The notes beneath the pieces were generated by a model, which saw nothing but the letters and a program-made list of their open reading frames with translations, made no database searches and was not told the origin of the DNA. DNA of 64,000 bases, taken from the NCBI RefSeq assembly GCF_003859805.1, contig NZ_RQZG01000012.1, positions 45,290 to 109,289 on the forward strand, read 5' to 3'. Within the stretch, counting starts at the first letter, position 1. Every line of letters begins with the position of its first letter. Shown piece after piece: positions 1 to 9,305 of this stretch. Made by a program: the position numbers and the translations under genes. The stretch comes from Arachnia propionica (GTDB lineage Bacteria > Actinomycetota > Actinomycetes > Propionibacteriales > Propionibacteriaceae).

Positions 1-1
1 G

Positions 2-3000
2 CGGGTGGAGTCCTCCGGGCGTTCCCGTGCCGTCGGGTTGCGCACCGACGGCACCACCTACTCCGTGATCGTCGGGGTGTTCAGCAACGACGGTTTCGAC
101 GAGACCATCTCGTTGGCCCAGGTGTTCCAGCAGCGTGACCCGAAGGGGCAGCCGTACCGGTTCTTCGTCACCGCCACCAGGGCGTTGGACGTCCACACCG
201 ACTTCGGGCACTTCGGCACCGACCTGAAGGCCCTGCGGAAACGGCTGCGCTCCGACCCGGAGGTCACCCTCTTCGACGACTACCCGAAGTACGCGTCGTC
301 ACTGCGACGGCTGCTCGGGATCCGCTCCCAGCAGGCCCTGGAGCTGTTCCACCAGACGGTGTCGATGAAATCGGTGGGGAACCTCAACGAGTTCGTCCGG
401 GACCACATGCTGGAGCCGGCGGACGCCTCGGGTCGGGTGGCGGGCATCCTCAGCCATTTCGACGACCTCACCAAGGCCCACGACGCGGTCAGACGGGCCC
501 GGGAGCAGCTCGAGGTCCTGACCCCGCTGGTGGCCACCAGTCAACGCTACGACACGGCGCTGAGCAGCCGTGAGGCCGGTCAGGCGCAGCTGGAGGCGGT
601 TCGGCTGTTCGTCGCCGAGCATCGCGCCCAGCTGCTCGCCGACGAGGTGGCGGCCTGCGTCGTCGAGGAGACCCGGCTGGAGTCGCAGTGCGATGTGGAG
701 CGGCAGCGTCGCAAGGCCCTGGAGCGGGAACGGGAGACCCTCATCGAGGAGCGCAGTGAGGCGGGCGGCAACCGTATCGGGGAGCTGGAGCGTCTCGCCC
801 GCGACGCCCGCACCGAGGCCGGGACCAGACTGCGATGGCGGGGCGCATTCGACGACGCCGTCGGCAAGGCCGGCCTGGCGCCGGTCGGTGACGCCGACGC
901 CTTCGCGGCCCTGCTCGCGACCACCGGTGAGCTCACCGCCGGGCTGGTGAGTGCCCGGCAGCAGGTCGAGGCCCGGCGTGGTGACGCGGAGGCCCGGGTG
1001 CGTGACCACCGTCGTGGCCTGGCGGAGGTGGCGCGGGAGGTCGAGAGCCTGGAACAGCGCAGCAGCAACCTCCCCGCTGAGCAGGTGATGCTCCGTGAGC
1101 TGCTCTGCGACGACCTGGGCTTGACCACGGACCAGCTGCCGTTCGCCGGGGAGCTGCTGGACGTGTCACAGGAGCACGGCCAGTGGCGGGGAGCTGCGGA
1201 GCGGGTGCTGCGTGGTTTCGCGCTGTCGCTGCTGGTGCCCGACGAGCACTACCGTGTGGTGTCGGCGTGGGTGAACGAGCGTCGTCTGGAGCTGCCGGGG
1301 CGGGACGGTCGACGGGTCGGAGCCCGGCTCACCTACGAGCGGGTCTCGACGCGACGCATCCGCAGCCAGGCGGAGCCGTCGCCGTGGCTGCGGTTGGCGG
1401 ACTGCCTGGAGGTCCGTGACGGACCGTTCGCGGCGTACCTCGAGCAGGAGCTGCAGCGGCGTGCCGACCATCGCTGCGCCGAGGACCTGGCCGAGTTCCG
1501 TGACTTCCACGTGGCCAGGGCCGTCACCCGCCAGGGGCAGGTGAGGAACGGGGACCGGCACGTCAAGGACGACCGGCACCGTGCCGATGATCCACGACGG
1601 TGGGTGCTCGGCTGGGGCAATGAACGCAAACTGCAGGTGCTGCAGCAGGAGGTCGCGGAACTGCAGCAGGCGGTGCGGCACGCGGAGCAGGAGGTGTCGG
1701 CGGCCCGGGGTGAGCTGGAGCAGATCCAGGGGCAGTTGGACGCCCTGAACCGGCTGGGGGAGTACCGTTCCTGGACCGATCTGGACCACGAGGAGGCGAC
1801 GGCCCGTGCCCAGGCGGCCGAGACCGAACGGGCACGGCTTGAGGGGGCGTCGTCGCGGCTGGTGGAGATCACCCGTCAGCTGGAGGCCAACTCCGGGCGC
1901 ATCGCGAGGACCGATGCGGTGATCGAGGAACTCACCAAGAAGGTGGCCCGGTTGGAGGGGGAGCGGGTCAAGGCGGAGCAGGCGAGGGCGGCTGACGACG
2001 CCCGCGTCGCCGCGCACCCCGATCCGGAGCGGGCCAGGGCCAGCTACCCGGCGCTCATCACGCAGCTCGGGACGATGCCCGCCACCTCGGCGGCATGGGA
2101 ACCGGCCAGGGAGCAGCTGGAGGACGACCTCGGGCGTCGGATCGAACGGCTGCACCGGGAGCTCGGCGGGTTGGGGCAGGGTCTGCTCGCCGGGATGAAC
2201 GAGGTGCTGCGGCGCTGGCCGGAGCTGAGGGTGGACCTGGACCCGGCCGTCGAGGCGCGGGACGAGTTCGTCGCGCTGCACCGGCAGGTCAGCGACGACG
2301 ACCTGCCCCGTTTCGAGGAGGAGTTCAAGCAGCAACTCAACACGAACACGGTGCGGGAGTTGGCGCAGTTCAACGCGTGGTTGCGGCGGCAGGCCGAGCA
2401 GATCGACGACCGGGTGGCGCACATCAACGAGGCGCTCGGGGCCATCGACTACAACCCGGGTCGCTATGTGCGGCTGGAGAAGCAGAACACCAACAACAGC
2501 GACGTGATCGCCTTCCGGGAGGACCTGCGGCGTGCCGTCGATCACGCCCTGTCGGGGGACCACTACTCGGAGCAGCGGTTCCTGGACGTCAAGGCCATCA
2601 TCGAGCGGTTCCGGGGTCGGGAGGGGCATGCCGAGGCGGATCGGGCGTGGACCCGTCGCGTCACGGATGTGCGGAACTGGTTCGTGTTCTCCGCCTCGGA
2701 GCGGGATCACGACACCGACGAGGAGTGGGAGCACTACTCCGACTCCGACGGCAAGTCCGGCGGTCAGAAGGAGAAGTTGGCCTACACCATCCTGGCGGCG
2801 TCGCTGGCCTACCAGTTCGGGCTGGAGTGGGGGGTGGAGCGCTCCCGGGACTTCCGGTTCGCCGTGATCGACGAGGCCTTCGGGCGGGGCTCGGACGCCT
2901 CGACGCGGTACGCGTTGACGTTGTTCGCGAAGCTGGGGTTGCAGTTGCTCATCATCACGCCGTTGCAGAAGGTGCAGGTCATCGAGCCGTACGTGCGGGC

Positions 3001-3097
3001 CATCGGGTACGTGGACAACCCGGGTGGCACCAATTCGCGGCTGCACACCATGACCATCGAGGAGTACCGGAGCAGACGAGGCAGGCGTGAGCGATGA
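2..3097 (+). CDS. jetC: Wadjet system SMC-like ATPase JetC (5' end outside window)
   Basis: This is the SMC/MukB-like motor of a Wadjet (JetABCD) anti-plasmid system. The frame is open at the left edge, and the N-terminal Walker A segment that the family carries is absent, so the start lies upstream and the GTG at position 5 is only an internal codon. About 1030 residues remain. Long charged helices of coiled-coil type (roughly residues 150-350 and 530-700) flank a central hinge-like part. The C-terminal ATPase half has the ABC signature SGGQKEKLAYT (about nt 2758-2790) and a Walker B, FAVIDEAFGRGSD (about nt 2859-2897). Its stop overlaps the jetD start as ATGA, and jetA and jetB are expected to the left of the window. 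The assignment rests on the signature motifs plus the jetD neighbour. A general SbcC/MksF-type ATPase is the alternative, but the neighbour makes it unlikely. Confidence 0.88.
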   Translation, partial: RVESSGRSRAVGLRTDGTTYSVIVGVFSNDGFDETISLAQVFQQRDPKGQPYRFFVTATRALDVHTDFGHFGTDLKALRKRLRSDPEVTLFDDYPKYASSLRRLLGIRSQQALELFHQTVSMKSVGNLNEFVRDHMLEPADASGRVAGILSHFDDLTKAHDAVRRAREQLEVLTPLVATSQRYDTALSSREAGQAQLEAVRLFVAEHRAQLLADEVAACVVEETRLESQCDVERQRRKALERERETLIEERSEAGGNRIGELERLARDARTEAGTRLRWRGAFDDAVGKAGLAPVGDADAFAALLATTGELTAGLVSARQQVEARRGDAEARVRDHRRGLAEVAREVESLEQRSSNLPAEQVMLRELLCDDLGLTTDQLPFAGELLDVSQEHGQWRGAAERVLRGFALSLLVPDEHYRVVSAWVNERRLELPGRDGRRVGARLTYERVSTRRIRSQAEPSPWLRLADCLEVRDGPFAAYLEQELQRRADHRCAEDLAEFRDFHVARAVTRQGQVRNGDRHVKDDRHRADDPRRWVLGWGNERKLQVLQQEVAELQQAVRHAEQEVSAARGELEQIQGQLDALNRLGEYRSWTDLDHEEATARAQAAETERARLEGASSRLVEITRQLEANSGRIARTDAVIEELTKKVARLEGERVKAEQARAADDARVAAHPDPERARASYPALITQLGTMPATSAAWEPAREQLEDDLGRRIERLHRELGGLGQGLLAGMNEVLRRWPELRVDLDPAVEARDEFVALHRQVSDDDLPRFEEEFKQQLNTNTVRELAQFNAWLRRQAEQIDDRVAHINEALGAIDYNPGRYVRLEKQNTNNSDVIAFREDLRRAVDHALSGDHYSEQRFLDVKAIIERFRGREGHAEADRAWTRRVTDVRNWFVFSASERDHDTDEEWEHYSDSDGKSGGQKEKLAYTILAASLAYQFGLEWGVERSRDFRFAVIDEAFGRGSDASTRYALTLFAKLGLQLLIITPLQKVQVIEPYVRAIGYVDNPGGTNSRLHTMTIEEYRSRRGRRER

Positions 3098-4230
3098 GGA
3101 CGGCATGGTCCGGGCCGGAGGCGGTCCGGGTGGTGGTGCAGCGTCGCTGGAACAGCGGTGAGCTGTTGCGTGCCCACGCCGCCGGGGAGGAGTTGGTGCC
3201 GATCCGGGTGCCGTTGAAGGGGCCGCGTGCGGCGGAGGTCGCGGACCAGTTGGCGCGGATCGAGGCGTGGATCAGCAGGCTGGAGAAGGCCTCCGGGGGT
3301 GGGGACTGTTTCGAACTGGTGTGGAAGCAGGTCGGTGGGCGGCGGTTCCAGCGGGAGCGGCTGCCCAGCCACGCCGTCGTCACGAGCCTGGAGCAGGCGT
3401 GGCGGCTGCTGGGGTCGCGGGCGGAGGTGGACCGGTTCGACGAGGTGCTGGCGCTGGTGGCGGGGGTCCCGACGGTGCGGGCGTGGGTGCTGGAGCATCC
3501 GCTGCGGGCGTTGCGGATCGACGACTGGCGGGCGCTGCTGGCCACCTTCACCTGGCTGGACGGGCACCGGGGATCGGGACGGCACCTGCGGGAGATGAGT
3601 GCGCCGGGGGTGGACACGAAGTTCGCGGAACGGCACCGGGGTGTGTTGGCGGAGCTGCTGCGGGTGCGGGGCTCAGCGACGGGTTTCCTCGACGATCTGG
3701 GGCTGGGGCGTCGCCCGGAGCTGGTGCGGTTGCGGCTCGGGTCGGGGCTGGGGTGGCTCGGGCTCAGTGAGGTGGCGGTGCGGGCCGAGGAGCTGGCCCG
3801 GCTGGAGTTGACGCCGTCGCGGGCCCTCATCGTCGAGAACGAGGTGACGTATCTGAGTGTGCCGGTTCCGGATGACGGGGTGGTGCTGTGGGGACGCGGT
3901 TTCGACGTGGACCGGGTGGGGCGGTTGCCGTGGCTGGCGGGTGTGGAGGTGACGTACTGGGGTGACATCGACACGCATGGTTTTGCGATCCTGAACCGGT
4001 TGCGTGGCTGGCTGCCCGAGGTGCGTTCGGTGCTGATGGATCGGGAGACGCTGCTGGAGCACCGTGACCAGTGGGTGCGTGAGGGACGCCCGACGGTGGC
4101 GTCGCTGTCCAGGCTGAGCCCTCAGGAGGGGTTGCTGTACCGCGAGCTGGTGGAGGACCGGTTGGGGAGCAGGGTCCGGTTGGAGCAGGAGTTGATCTGC
4201 TGGCCCTGGGCCCTGGAGCGGCTGGGCTGA
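3094..4230 (+). CDS. jetD: Wadjet system TOPRIM nuclease subunit JetD
   Basis: JetD is the DNA-cleaving subunit of Wadjet; with the JetABC motor it recognises and cuts small circular DNA such as plasmids. The 378-aa length and two-part layout (DUF3322-like N-terminal half, DUF2220 C-terminal half) fit the family. The TOPRIM-like acidic residues are visible: E248 and E250 in IVENEVTYL, and D291 and D293 in YWGDIDTHGF. The metal-binding site therefore looks intact and the protein should be active. The start ATG lies inside the jetC stop (ATGA overlap), so the two are translationally coupled. A perfect hairpin follows 18 bases after the stop. Confidence 0.9.
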   Translation: MRTAWSGPEAVRVVVQRRWNSGELLRAHAAGEELVPIRVPLKGPRAAEVADQLARIEAWISRLEKASGGGDCFELVWKQVGGRRFQRERLPSHAVVTSLEQAWRLLGSRAEVDRFDEVLALVAGVPTVRAWVLEHPLRALRIDDWRALLATFTWLDGHRGSGRHLREMSAPGVDTKFAERHRGVLAELLRVRGSATGFLDDLGLGRRPELVRLRLGSGLGWLGLSEVAVRAEELARLELTPSRALIVENEVTYLSVPVPDDGVVLWGRGFDVDRVGRLPWLAGVEVTYWGDIDTHGFAILNRLRGWLPEVRSVLMDRETLLEHRDQWVREGRPTVASLSRLSPQEGLLYRELVEDRLGSRVRLEQELICWPWALERLG

Positions 4231-4247
4231 GTCCTGCGCAGGTGTTC

Positions 4248-4289
4248 GGTGGTTGGCAACAGTCGCTTTGGCGACTGTTGCCAACCACC
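4248..4289. terminator. Perfect 19-bp hairpin between convergent genes
   Basis: The arms at 4248-4266 and 4271-4289 are exactly complementary around a TTTG loop. It sits between the jetD stop (4230, plus strand) and the stop of the lipoprotein gene on the minus strand (4295). No long T run follows on either strand, so it is probably a bidirectional hairpin terminator of the U-poor actinobacterial kind. Confidence 0.8.
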
Positions 4290-4294
4290 TTGAG

Positions 4295-5674
4295 TCATGA
4301 CCATCCGATGGCCGGGTAGAACAATGTCTCGTTGGCCAGTCCCCAGGACGTGACCGCGAGGGCCTCCGCATTCCCCAGCAGAGGTAGTTCGGCGATGATC
4401 GTGCCGGAGCCCAGGTTCCGCAGGTGGAGGGTCGCGTCATCGCTCAGGGTGTCCTTGTCGTTGGGGCCTGAGTACAGGACATTGCCGAAGATGGCCCTGG
4501 CCCGAGGAGGACGCTCATCCAGACCGGCCGTGACCCTGAAGTCGGGCGCTGGGGCTCCCACCCGCCACACCCACAACGAGCCTCCCTTCTCGTGGTCCGC
4601 GGATCCGATCAGTGCCCGGGACTCCGACCAGATCTGTGGGGGCCTGAAACTGACCGCGCCATGGCTGGTGATGTCCTGCAGATCAATGGTGGCGTCATGA
4701 CGCAACGACGTGACGTGGACCGCCTCGTGGTTCCACTGCTCGGTGTCGTCGTCCACCAGATCCGCGAAGTACAGCCATTCACCCGCCACGAACAGCGGCA
4801 TCCAGGCACCCACCTCGACCACGCTTCCCGTCAGCGGAGCCACCACGACCCGGGTGCCGTCCTGGCGGGTCAGCACGATGGCCTCGCCGAGGACGTGGTT
4901 CATCACCGGGGTGGCGTCCGCGACGACGTCGTGGGCATCGAACCGCACGGAGAGATCGCTCGTGACGAGCCGGACCGCCACGTGATCCCCGGGGGCCTTG
5001 AGCGTCGTGGTCCCGACCAGCACCAGTTCTCGTCCCGTCTCGTCGAGGCTCAGGGTCAGGGCGCGGATGGCGTGCGGGTCGATCCCCTCCCGGATCTTCA
5101 CGGTGGCCGCGACGGCGCCGTCGCCCAGCCCCACCTTGACCACGTGCAGGGCGTACCGGGACGCTGCTTCCTGCACCCCCACCACGAGGTAGGCGTGTTG
5201 CTCGTCCAGCACCGCCCGACCCGCGGTGAGTGGCCGACCGCGTCCGTCCTCCTCGACGGGGGCCCCGGGCGACGGTGTGACCAGGGCGTCGAGCTCCACC
5301 TTCTCGGTGGCGAAGGTGCCGGAGTCATCGAGCTGGAGGATCCAGGTGCTCGGCCCCTTGACGTTGACGACCGCGGGAAACCATGCCTCCTCCTGCCCCC
5401 TGGGGTCCTTCTCCCCTCGCAGCACTGCACCGCACAGCCAGTGGTGCCTCACGGCGGTGATGCGGGTGGCCACGGGAGCGGTTGGCCACGTCGGCGCATG
5501 TCGGAACGAGGTGGGGACGACGAAGGAGCCCGGCGGTTCCGGAGGCGGGGAGGTGGAGGCCGACGGTGCCGGTGGGATGTTGGGCGTGGGAACGGTCTCG
5601 GGAATGGCGGGGGTGTCGGCGCAGGCCGACAGGGCGGAGACGGCCCCCACCCAGAGGAAGTGACGACGACGCAT
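4295..5674 (-). CDS. Lipoprotein, tandem paralogue A, function unknown
   Basis: A predicted 459-aa secreted lipoprotein. The start was placed at 5674 rather than at the far upstream end of the open frame because MRRRHFLWVGAVSALSAC is a typical twin-basic signal peptide with a lipobox Cys at residue 18, and GAGGAG lies just upstream of that ATG. A Pro/Ser/Thr-rich linker (about residues 22-45) leads into a beta-rich domain with repeated WIL, YLVVG and LVLVG strands, possibly a beta-propeller. It is clearly related to the next gene (about 5683-7095): both share a D(E/D)xHAY motif after a Gly-rich turn and a hydrophobic xxVKV strand. The 8-base gap to that gene implies co-transcription. I recognise no enzyme motif, so the function is unknown. 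Confidence 0.75.
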   Translation of the reverse strand: MRRRHFLWVGAVSALSACADTPAIPETVPTPNIPPAPSASTSPPPEPPGSFVVPTSFRHAPTWPTAPVATRITAVRHHWLCGAVLRGEKDPRGQEEAWFPAVVNVKGPSTWILQLDDSGTFATEKVELDALVTPSPGAPVEEDGRGRPLTAGRAVLDEQHAYLVVGVQEAASRYALHVVKVGLGDGAVAATVKIREGIDPHAIRALTLSLDETGRELVLVGTTTLKAPGDHVAVRLVTSDLSVRFDAHDVVADATPVMNHVLGEAIVLTRQDGTRVVVAPLTGSVVEVGAWMPLFVAGEWLYFADLVDDDTEQWNHEAVHVTSLRHDATIDLQDITSHGAVSFRPPQIWSESRALIGSADHEKGGSLWVWRVGAPAPDFRVTAGLDERPPRARAIFGNVLYSGPNDKDTLSDDATLHLRNLGSGTIIAELPLLGNAEALAVTSWGLANETLFYPAIGWS

Positions 5675-5682
5675 GATGCTCC

Positions 5683-7095
5683 TCAGGAAGGACTGGACGT
5701 GGGGGACGGCGTGGCTGCCCCCGGTAGCCACTGCGTGGCGCGGTAGAACCGTGGGCCCTTGATCGTGTCCGCGTCGAGGACGCCCCAGGCAGTGACGTGC
5801 ACGTCGTTCAAGGGAGCATCGGCGGACCACTCGAGCGGGAGTTCCTGATCGCTGCCCAGCGGTTGGATGACCAGGAGGTTCTTCGTCTTCTGCTGTGCAT
5901 CCGTCTCCCGGTGCCAGAGGTAGAGTGCTCCTTGGTGGAAGCCCGCGGACAGCAGGTCCCCGTACGACTTCAGGGTGACGGTCCGGGTGGGGGTGTCGGA
6001 GTCCGGCTGATGGATGGTCAGCGGCATTCCACTGAGGTCCCTGACCGACACCAGCGGATCGATGAACACGCTCGGCCAGGAGGGGTACGGCAAGGACGTG
6101 CCGCCCAGGTGGGCTGGGAGGGACTTCTCCTGCCCGGTGAGCACGTTTCGCATCACATGGGTCTCCCCGCCGCGGGTGCCGGTGGTCTCATACGACCAGC
6201 CACCCATCACCCGACCCACCCTGCGGTCCGGCTTCTGAAGGGTCTCACCGTTGGTCAGGAAGACCACGAGTCGTGCCTGATTCGCTCCCGTGTGCACCGC
6301 GATGGCCTGGCCCAGAGGAGTGACGATCGGGTCCCGCTGGTGTCGCAGGAGTGAATGGGCGTCGAACTCGACCCCCAACGTCCCGGCACTGACCCGCAGC
6401 CCCAGCCAGTCGGCCCCGTCGGTCAGCCTGTTGTCGTGGGCGACGAGCAGTGCGGTGCGGTCCTCGTTGAAGGACAGCTGCAGTTCCTCGTGGAGTTTCT
6501 CGCCGGTCCTGCAACGCTCGCCCAGGGTCACCGACCCGACCACGGCCCCGTCGGCCAGGTGGATCTTGAGCAGCACCAGGGCAGAGCCCTTCTCGAGGAC
6601 CTCGGTGATGTCCTGGTCAGGCCTCTCGAGGGGGACCACACCCATCGTCACGTACGCGTGGGTGTCGTCCATGACAGCGGGTCCGGGGAACAGCACGGTA
6701 CGGGCGGTTCCCGGGGAATCCCCGTGCCCGTCGGGGCTCTGCGGGGTCACCTTGACGGTGGTCCAGGAGCCGTCCTCGGTGAGGGAGACGGCCCGCGTCG
6801 TCGGTCCTGTCACATCGACGACCACCGGGGTCCACCCATCGCGGAAGATGTGCCTCAGCTCCGGAATGACCATGGCTGCCGTGAGGTACTGGTTCCTGAT
6901 CCCGGTCATGACCACGTCCGCCTTGGCCCCGGGCCATGCGGATTTCTTCTCGAATCCCCAGGGGAGACGGCCAGCGGGGTCCGAGGAGCCCCACCCGAGC
7001 CACGAGCAGCCGCTGAGGCCTGTCAGGGCCGTCCCGGCGAGGGCCAGGGTCGTGAGGAACCTCCGGCGGGGGAGCAGGGGCCGTGCCGTCGTCAT
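5683..7095 (-). CDS. Lipoprotein, tandem paralogue B, function unknown
   Basis: A 470-aa predicted lipoprotein with an Arg-rich N-terminus (PRRRFLTTLALAG), a hydrophobic stretch and the lipobox LSGC with Cys at residue 30. The body resembles the downstream gene: VVVDVTGPTTRAVSL matches that protein's VVNVKGPSTWILQL, and MDDTHAYVTMG matches LDEQHAYLVVG. It is therefore a product of tandem duplication, probably a surface-anchored beta-structured protein. The start codon ATG at 7095 has only a weak upstream purine stretch (AAGGG). A broken third copy lies upstream. No catalytic motif is seen. Confidence 0.72.
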   Translation of the reverse strand: MTTARPLLPRRRFLTTLALAGTALTGLSGCSWLGWGSSDPAGRLPWGFEKKSAWPGAKADVVMTGIRNQYLTAAMVIPELRHIFRDGWTPVVVDVTGPTTRAVSLTEDGSWTTVKVTPQSPDGHGDSPGTARTVLFPGPAVMDDTHAYVTMGVVPLERPDQDITEVLEKGSALVLLKIHLADGAVVGSVTLGERCRTGEKLHEELQLSFNEDRTALLVAHDNRLTDGADWLGLRVSAGTLGVEFDAHSLLRHQRDPIVTPLGQAIAVHTGANQARLVVFLTNGETLQKPDRRVGRVMGGWSYETTGTRGGETHVMRNVLTGQEKSLPAHLGGTSLPYPSWPSVFIDPLVSVRDLSGMPLTIHQPDSDTPTRTVTLKSYGDLLSAGFHQGALYLWHRETDAQQKTKNLLVIQPLGSDQELPLEWSADAPLNDVHVTAWGVLDADTIKGPRFYRATQWLPGAATPSPTSSPS

Positions 7096-7542
7096 CGTCG
7101 CCCTTGCCTGTTTGCCTGGAAGAAGGCGCCGTGTCCCCGGGAGGTGATCGCGACAGGACCGGTCGGCGGGTGCTCGGTCTCGGGCAGGACCCCGGGCTCG
7201 GTGTGGGTGAGGGTGTGGAAGGTGCGACGGTGCATGAGACCCCTGTTCTCGGGCCCGACGTCGGTCGTGGGCCTTTCAGGCATTCTAGGGAACCAGGAGG
7301 TCACCTCGACGCCCGGTCACCATCGCCATGTCTCCGCGGAGAGGCAGTGGCCGTTGAGGGCGATGTTCGTGGAGTTCTCGAGGGGTGGCGGCTGGTTCGC
7401 GGAGCAGCCCCCATGGACGGCGGCACTCCACGGGACGGGGCGTTCCTGCGCCGCCCAGAGGGCCTTCGTGGTCCTCTCCTCGGGTGCCCGCAGCGCGATC
7501 CTCCCGTCAGTGTCGTGCTCCTTCAGGACCAGGTGGGGGTCC

Positions 7543-8226
7543 TCAGGTGCTCCCACGCGATGCAGCGAGTTCCCCCGTGATGTCCTCGGGAACCGTCGCA
7601 GGATCGATCACCTCGCCGGTGAGGACGTGACGCCCGTGACACCCCGCCCCCATCAACAGGCCGGAACCGTCGGCAGTGAGGCTGAGGGTGGGGCTGACGG
7701 CCTGGAACCCCCCGATGCTCCGACCGACCTCGACGTGTGCCACGACAGTGACATCGCTGAGCCGTACCGTGACGAGGTGGGCAAGGCCCCGGACCTGCTC
7801 CGGCTTCGTGCCGGTGGGCATCCCTGCCACCACGAGGAGGAAGGCGTGGGTGTCGTCGAGCAGGGCGCCGGTGGGTGCCAGCGCCTCGCCCATGAAGGGG
7901 TGGTGCTTCTCCGGGCCCCAGCGGCCCTGTGCACCTGGTCGAGTTGTGTGAACAGGTCGGGGAGATCAGTTCTCCCCATCCGGGAACCGCCAGCCGGATC
8001 CTTGATCAGGAGCCATGTCGTCGGTTCATCGAGGTCGACCAGCGCGGGGCCACGACGTCCTGTATCCGGCTGCTGCCCAGCGGCATCCAGCCGATGCCGC
8101 CACACGGACGGTCCCGTCGAGGGGCGTTGCTGGTGGGGTCGGCGCGGACCTCCGGTCACAGTGGGGGTCGTCCCGCAACCGCATCATGTCGAACGCGTAC
8201 CCGGCCGGGATCGGCGACGTGTGCCC
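7543..8226 (-). pseudogene. Decayed third copy of the tandem lipoprotein family
   Basis: Fragments in different frames line up in order with the two intact lipoproteins. AFDMMRLRDDPHC (near nt 8185) matches ADVVMTGIRNQYL of paralogue B. LVDLDEPTTWLLI (near nt 8030) matches VVDVTGPTTRAVSL. After a frame change, LLDDTHAFLLVVAGMP (near nt 7860) matches MDDTHAYVTMGVVP and runs on to a stop at 7543. At least two frameshifts are needed, and no signal peptide or lipobox remains, so the 5' end is lost. A further open stretch at 7317-7556 may be more of the same gene, but I could not match it. Bases 7096-7542 otherwise show no convincing gene. Confidence 0.65.
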
Positions 8227-8242
8227 AGGATGTGCTGCCGAC

Positions 8243-8278
8243 GGCCCCGATCCGGGGTGAGACGACCGGATCGGGGCC
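8243..8278 (-). terminator. Hairpin terminator after the isomerase gene
   Basis: Complementary 13-base arms at 8243-8255 and 8266-8278 enclose a 10-base loop. The hairpin begins 16 bases beyond the stop of the minus-strand isomerase gene and separates it from the decayed lipoprotein copy. Confidence 0.7.
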
Positions 8279-8293
8279 AGCAGGGGCGAAGGA

Positions 8294-9292
8294 TCAGAGG
8301 TTGGCGGCAGCGGCGAGCAGCGTCCTCGCGCTGACAGCGAGCCCCTCCTCCTGGCCGAGGGAGGAGTCCTCGTGCTCGATGTTGACGTTGAGGTCCGGGT
8401 TGACCCGCTGCAGGGCCTGCAGGAAACGGGTCCAGTAGTCCACGTCGTGGCCGTTGCCGACGGCGACGAACCGCCACGCCGGGTCCTCGGGCCAGGCGTT
8501 GCACCAGAACCCGATGCCGGTGGGGACCTTGCCCGGATCGTCGGCGGGGACCCGGGTGAAGGAGGTGTCCAGCACACCCCGGTAGCTGGCCCCGGGGAAG
8601 ATCTTCGTGTCCTTCGCGTGGACGTGCCCGATGTGGGCTCCCAGCCGCTCGATCACGTCGATGGGTTCCATCTGCTGCCAGAACAGGTGGGAGGGGTCCA
8701 GGTTGACGTGGATGTTCGTCGTCCCCGCCTCCGCGATGAAACGCTCGAAGGTCGGGGTGTTGAACACCACGTTGTGCGGGTGCAGTTCCCAGCACACCTT
8801 CACCCCGCGCTCGGCGGCGAACCGGTCCACCTGCTGCCAGAACGGGACGAGCACCGACCACTGGTGGTCGAGGATGTCCAGGTCCACCCCGTTCCACGGG
8901 TTGACCACCCACGACGGGTACTTCGCATCCGGGTCGGACCCGGGACAGCCGGACATCGTCACGATCTCCGCCACCCCCAGCTTCGATGCCAGGTCGATGG
9001 CCTTGTACACGTCCTCGGCATGCTTCGGCCCGACCCCGGGAAGCGGGGAGAGCGGGTTCCCGGAGGCGTTCAACCCGGACAGGGTCATGCCCCGGGAGGC
9101 GAACTTCTCCAGGTACTCCTGCCGGGCCGTCTCGTTGCCGAGCAGCAGATCGACGTGGGCGTGCGGGCTGGGGATGAAACCGCCGACGTTGACCTCGGCC
9201 CCGCTCAATCCGTTGGCGGAGAGGATGTCGAGGACCTCGTCGAGGTTCCGGTCCTGCAGGCAGGCGGTGTAGGCACCGTAGGTGAAGGCCAT
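8294..9292 (-). CDS. Sugar phosphate isomerase/epimerase-family TIM barrel protein
   Basis: A 332-aa member of the AP-endonuclease-2-like TIM barrel family, which includes inosose isomerases and dehydratases and sugar epimerases. The expected metal ligands of the barrel are visible in order: WELHPHNVVF (Glu/His strand), NLDPSHLFWQ, GHVHAKDT and NIEHED near the C-terminus. The start at 9292 (MAFTYGAYTAC) is preferred because AGGAG precedes it, and upstream codons in the frame are Pro/Ser-rich noise. It lies 13 bases after the oxidoreductase gene in the same direction. The pair probably oxidises and rearranges one polyol or sugar. The substrate cannot be read from sequence; inositol derivatives are plausible given the shared promoter motif and the divergent iolA. 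Confidence 0.8.
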   Translation of the reverse strand: MAFTYGAYTACLQDRNLDEVLDILSANGLSGAEVNVGGFIPSPHAHVDLLLGNETARQEYLEKFASRGMTLSGLNASGNPLSPLPGVGPKHAEDVYKAIDLASKLGVAEIVTMSGCPGSDPDAKYPSWVVNPWNGVDLDILDHQWSVLVPFWQQVDRFAAERGVKVCWELHPHNVVFNTPTFERFIAEAGTTNIHVNLDPSHLFWQQMEPIDVIERLGAHIGHVHAKDTKIFPGASYRGVLDTSFTRVPADDPGKVPTGIGFWCNAWPEDPAWRFVAVGNGHDVDYWTRFLQALQRVNPDLNVNIEHEDSSLGQEEGLAVSARTLLAAAANL

Positions 9293-9305
9293 GGGATGCT
9301 CCTGA

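Noticed and set aside
1166..3106. 646-codon antisense frame over jetC
   Set aside because: The plus strand carries the SMC signature motifs; the antisense has none.
7092..7304. 70-codon minus-strand open frame upstream of lipoprotein B
   Set aside because: No ribosome-binding site, no recognisable motif, and it overlaps the promoter region of the lipoprotein gene.
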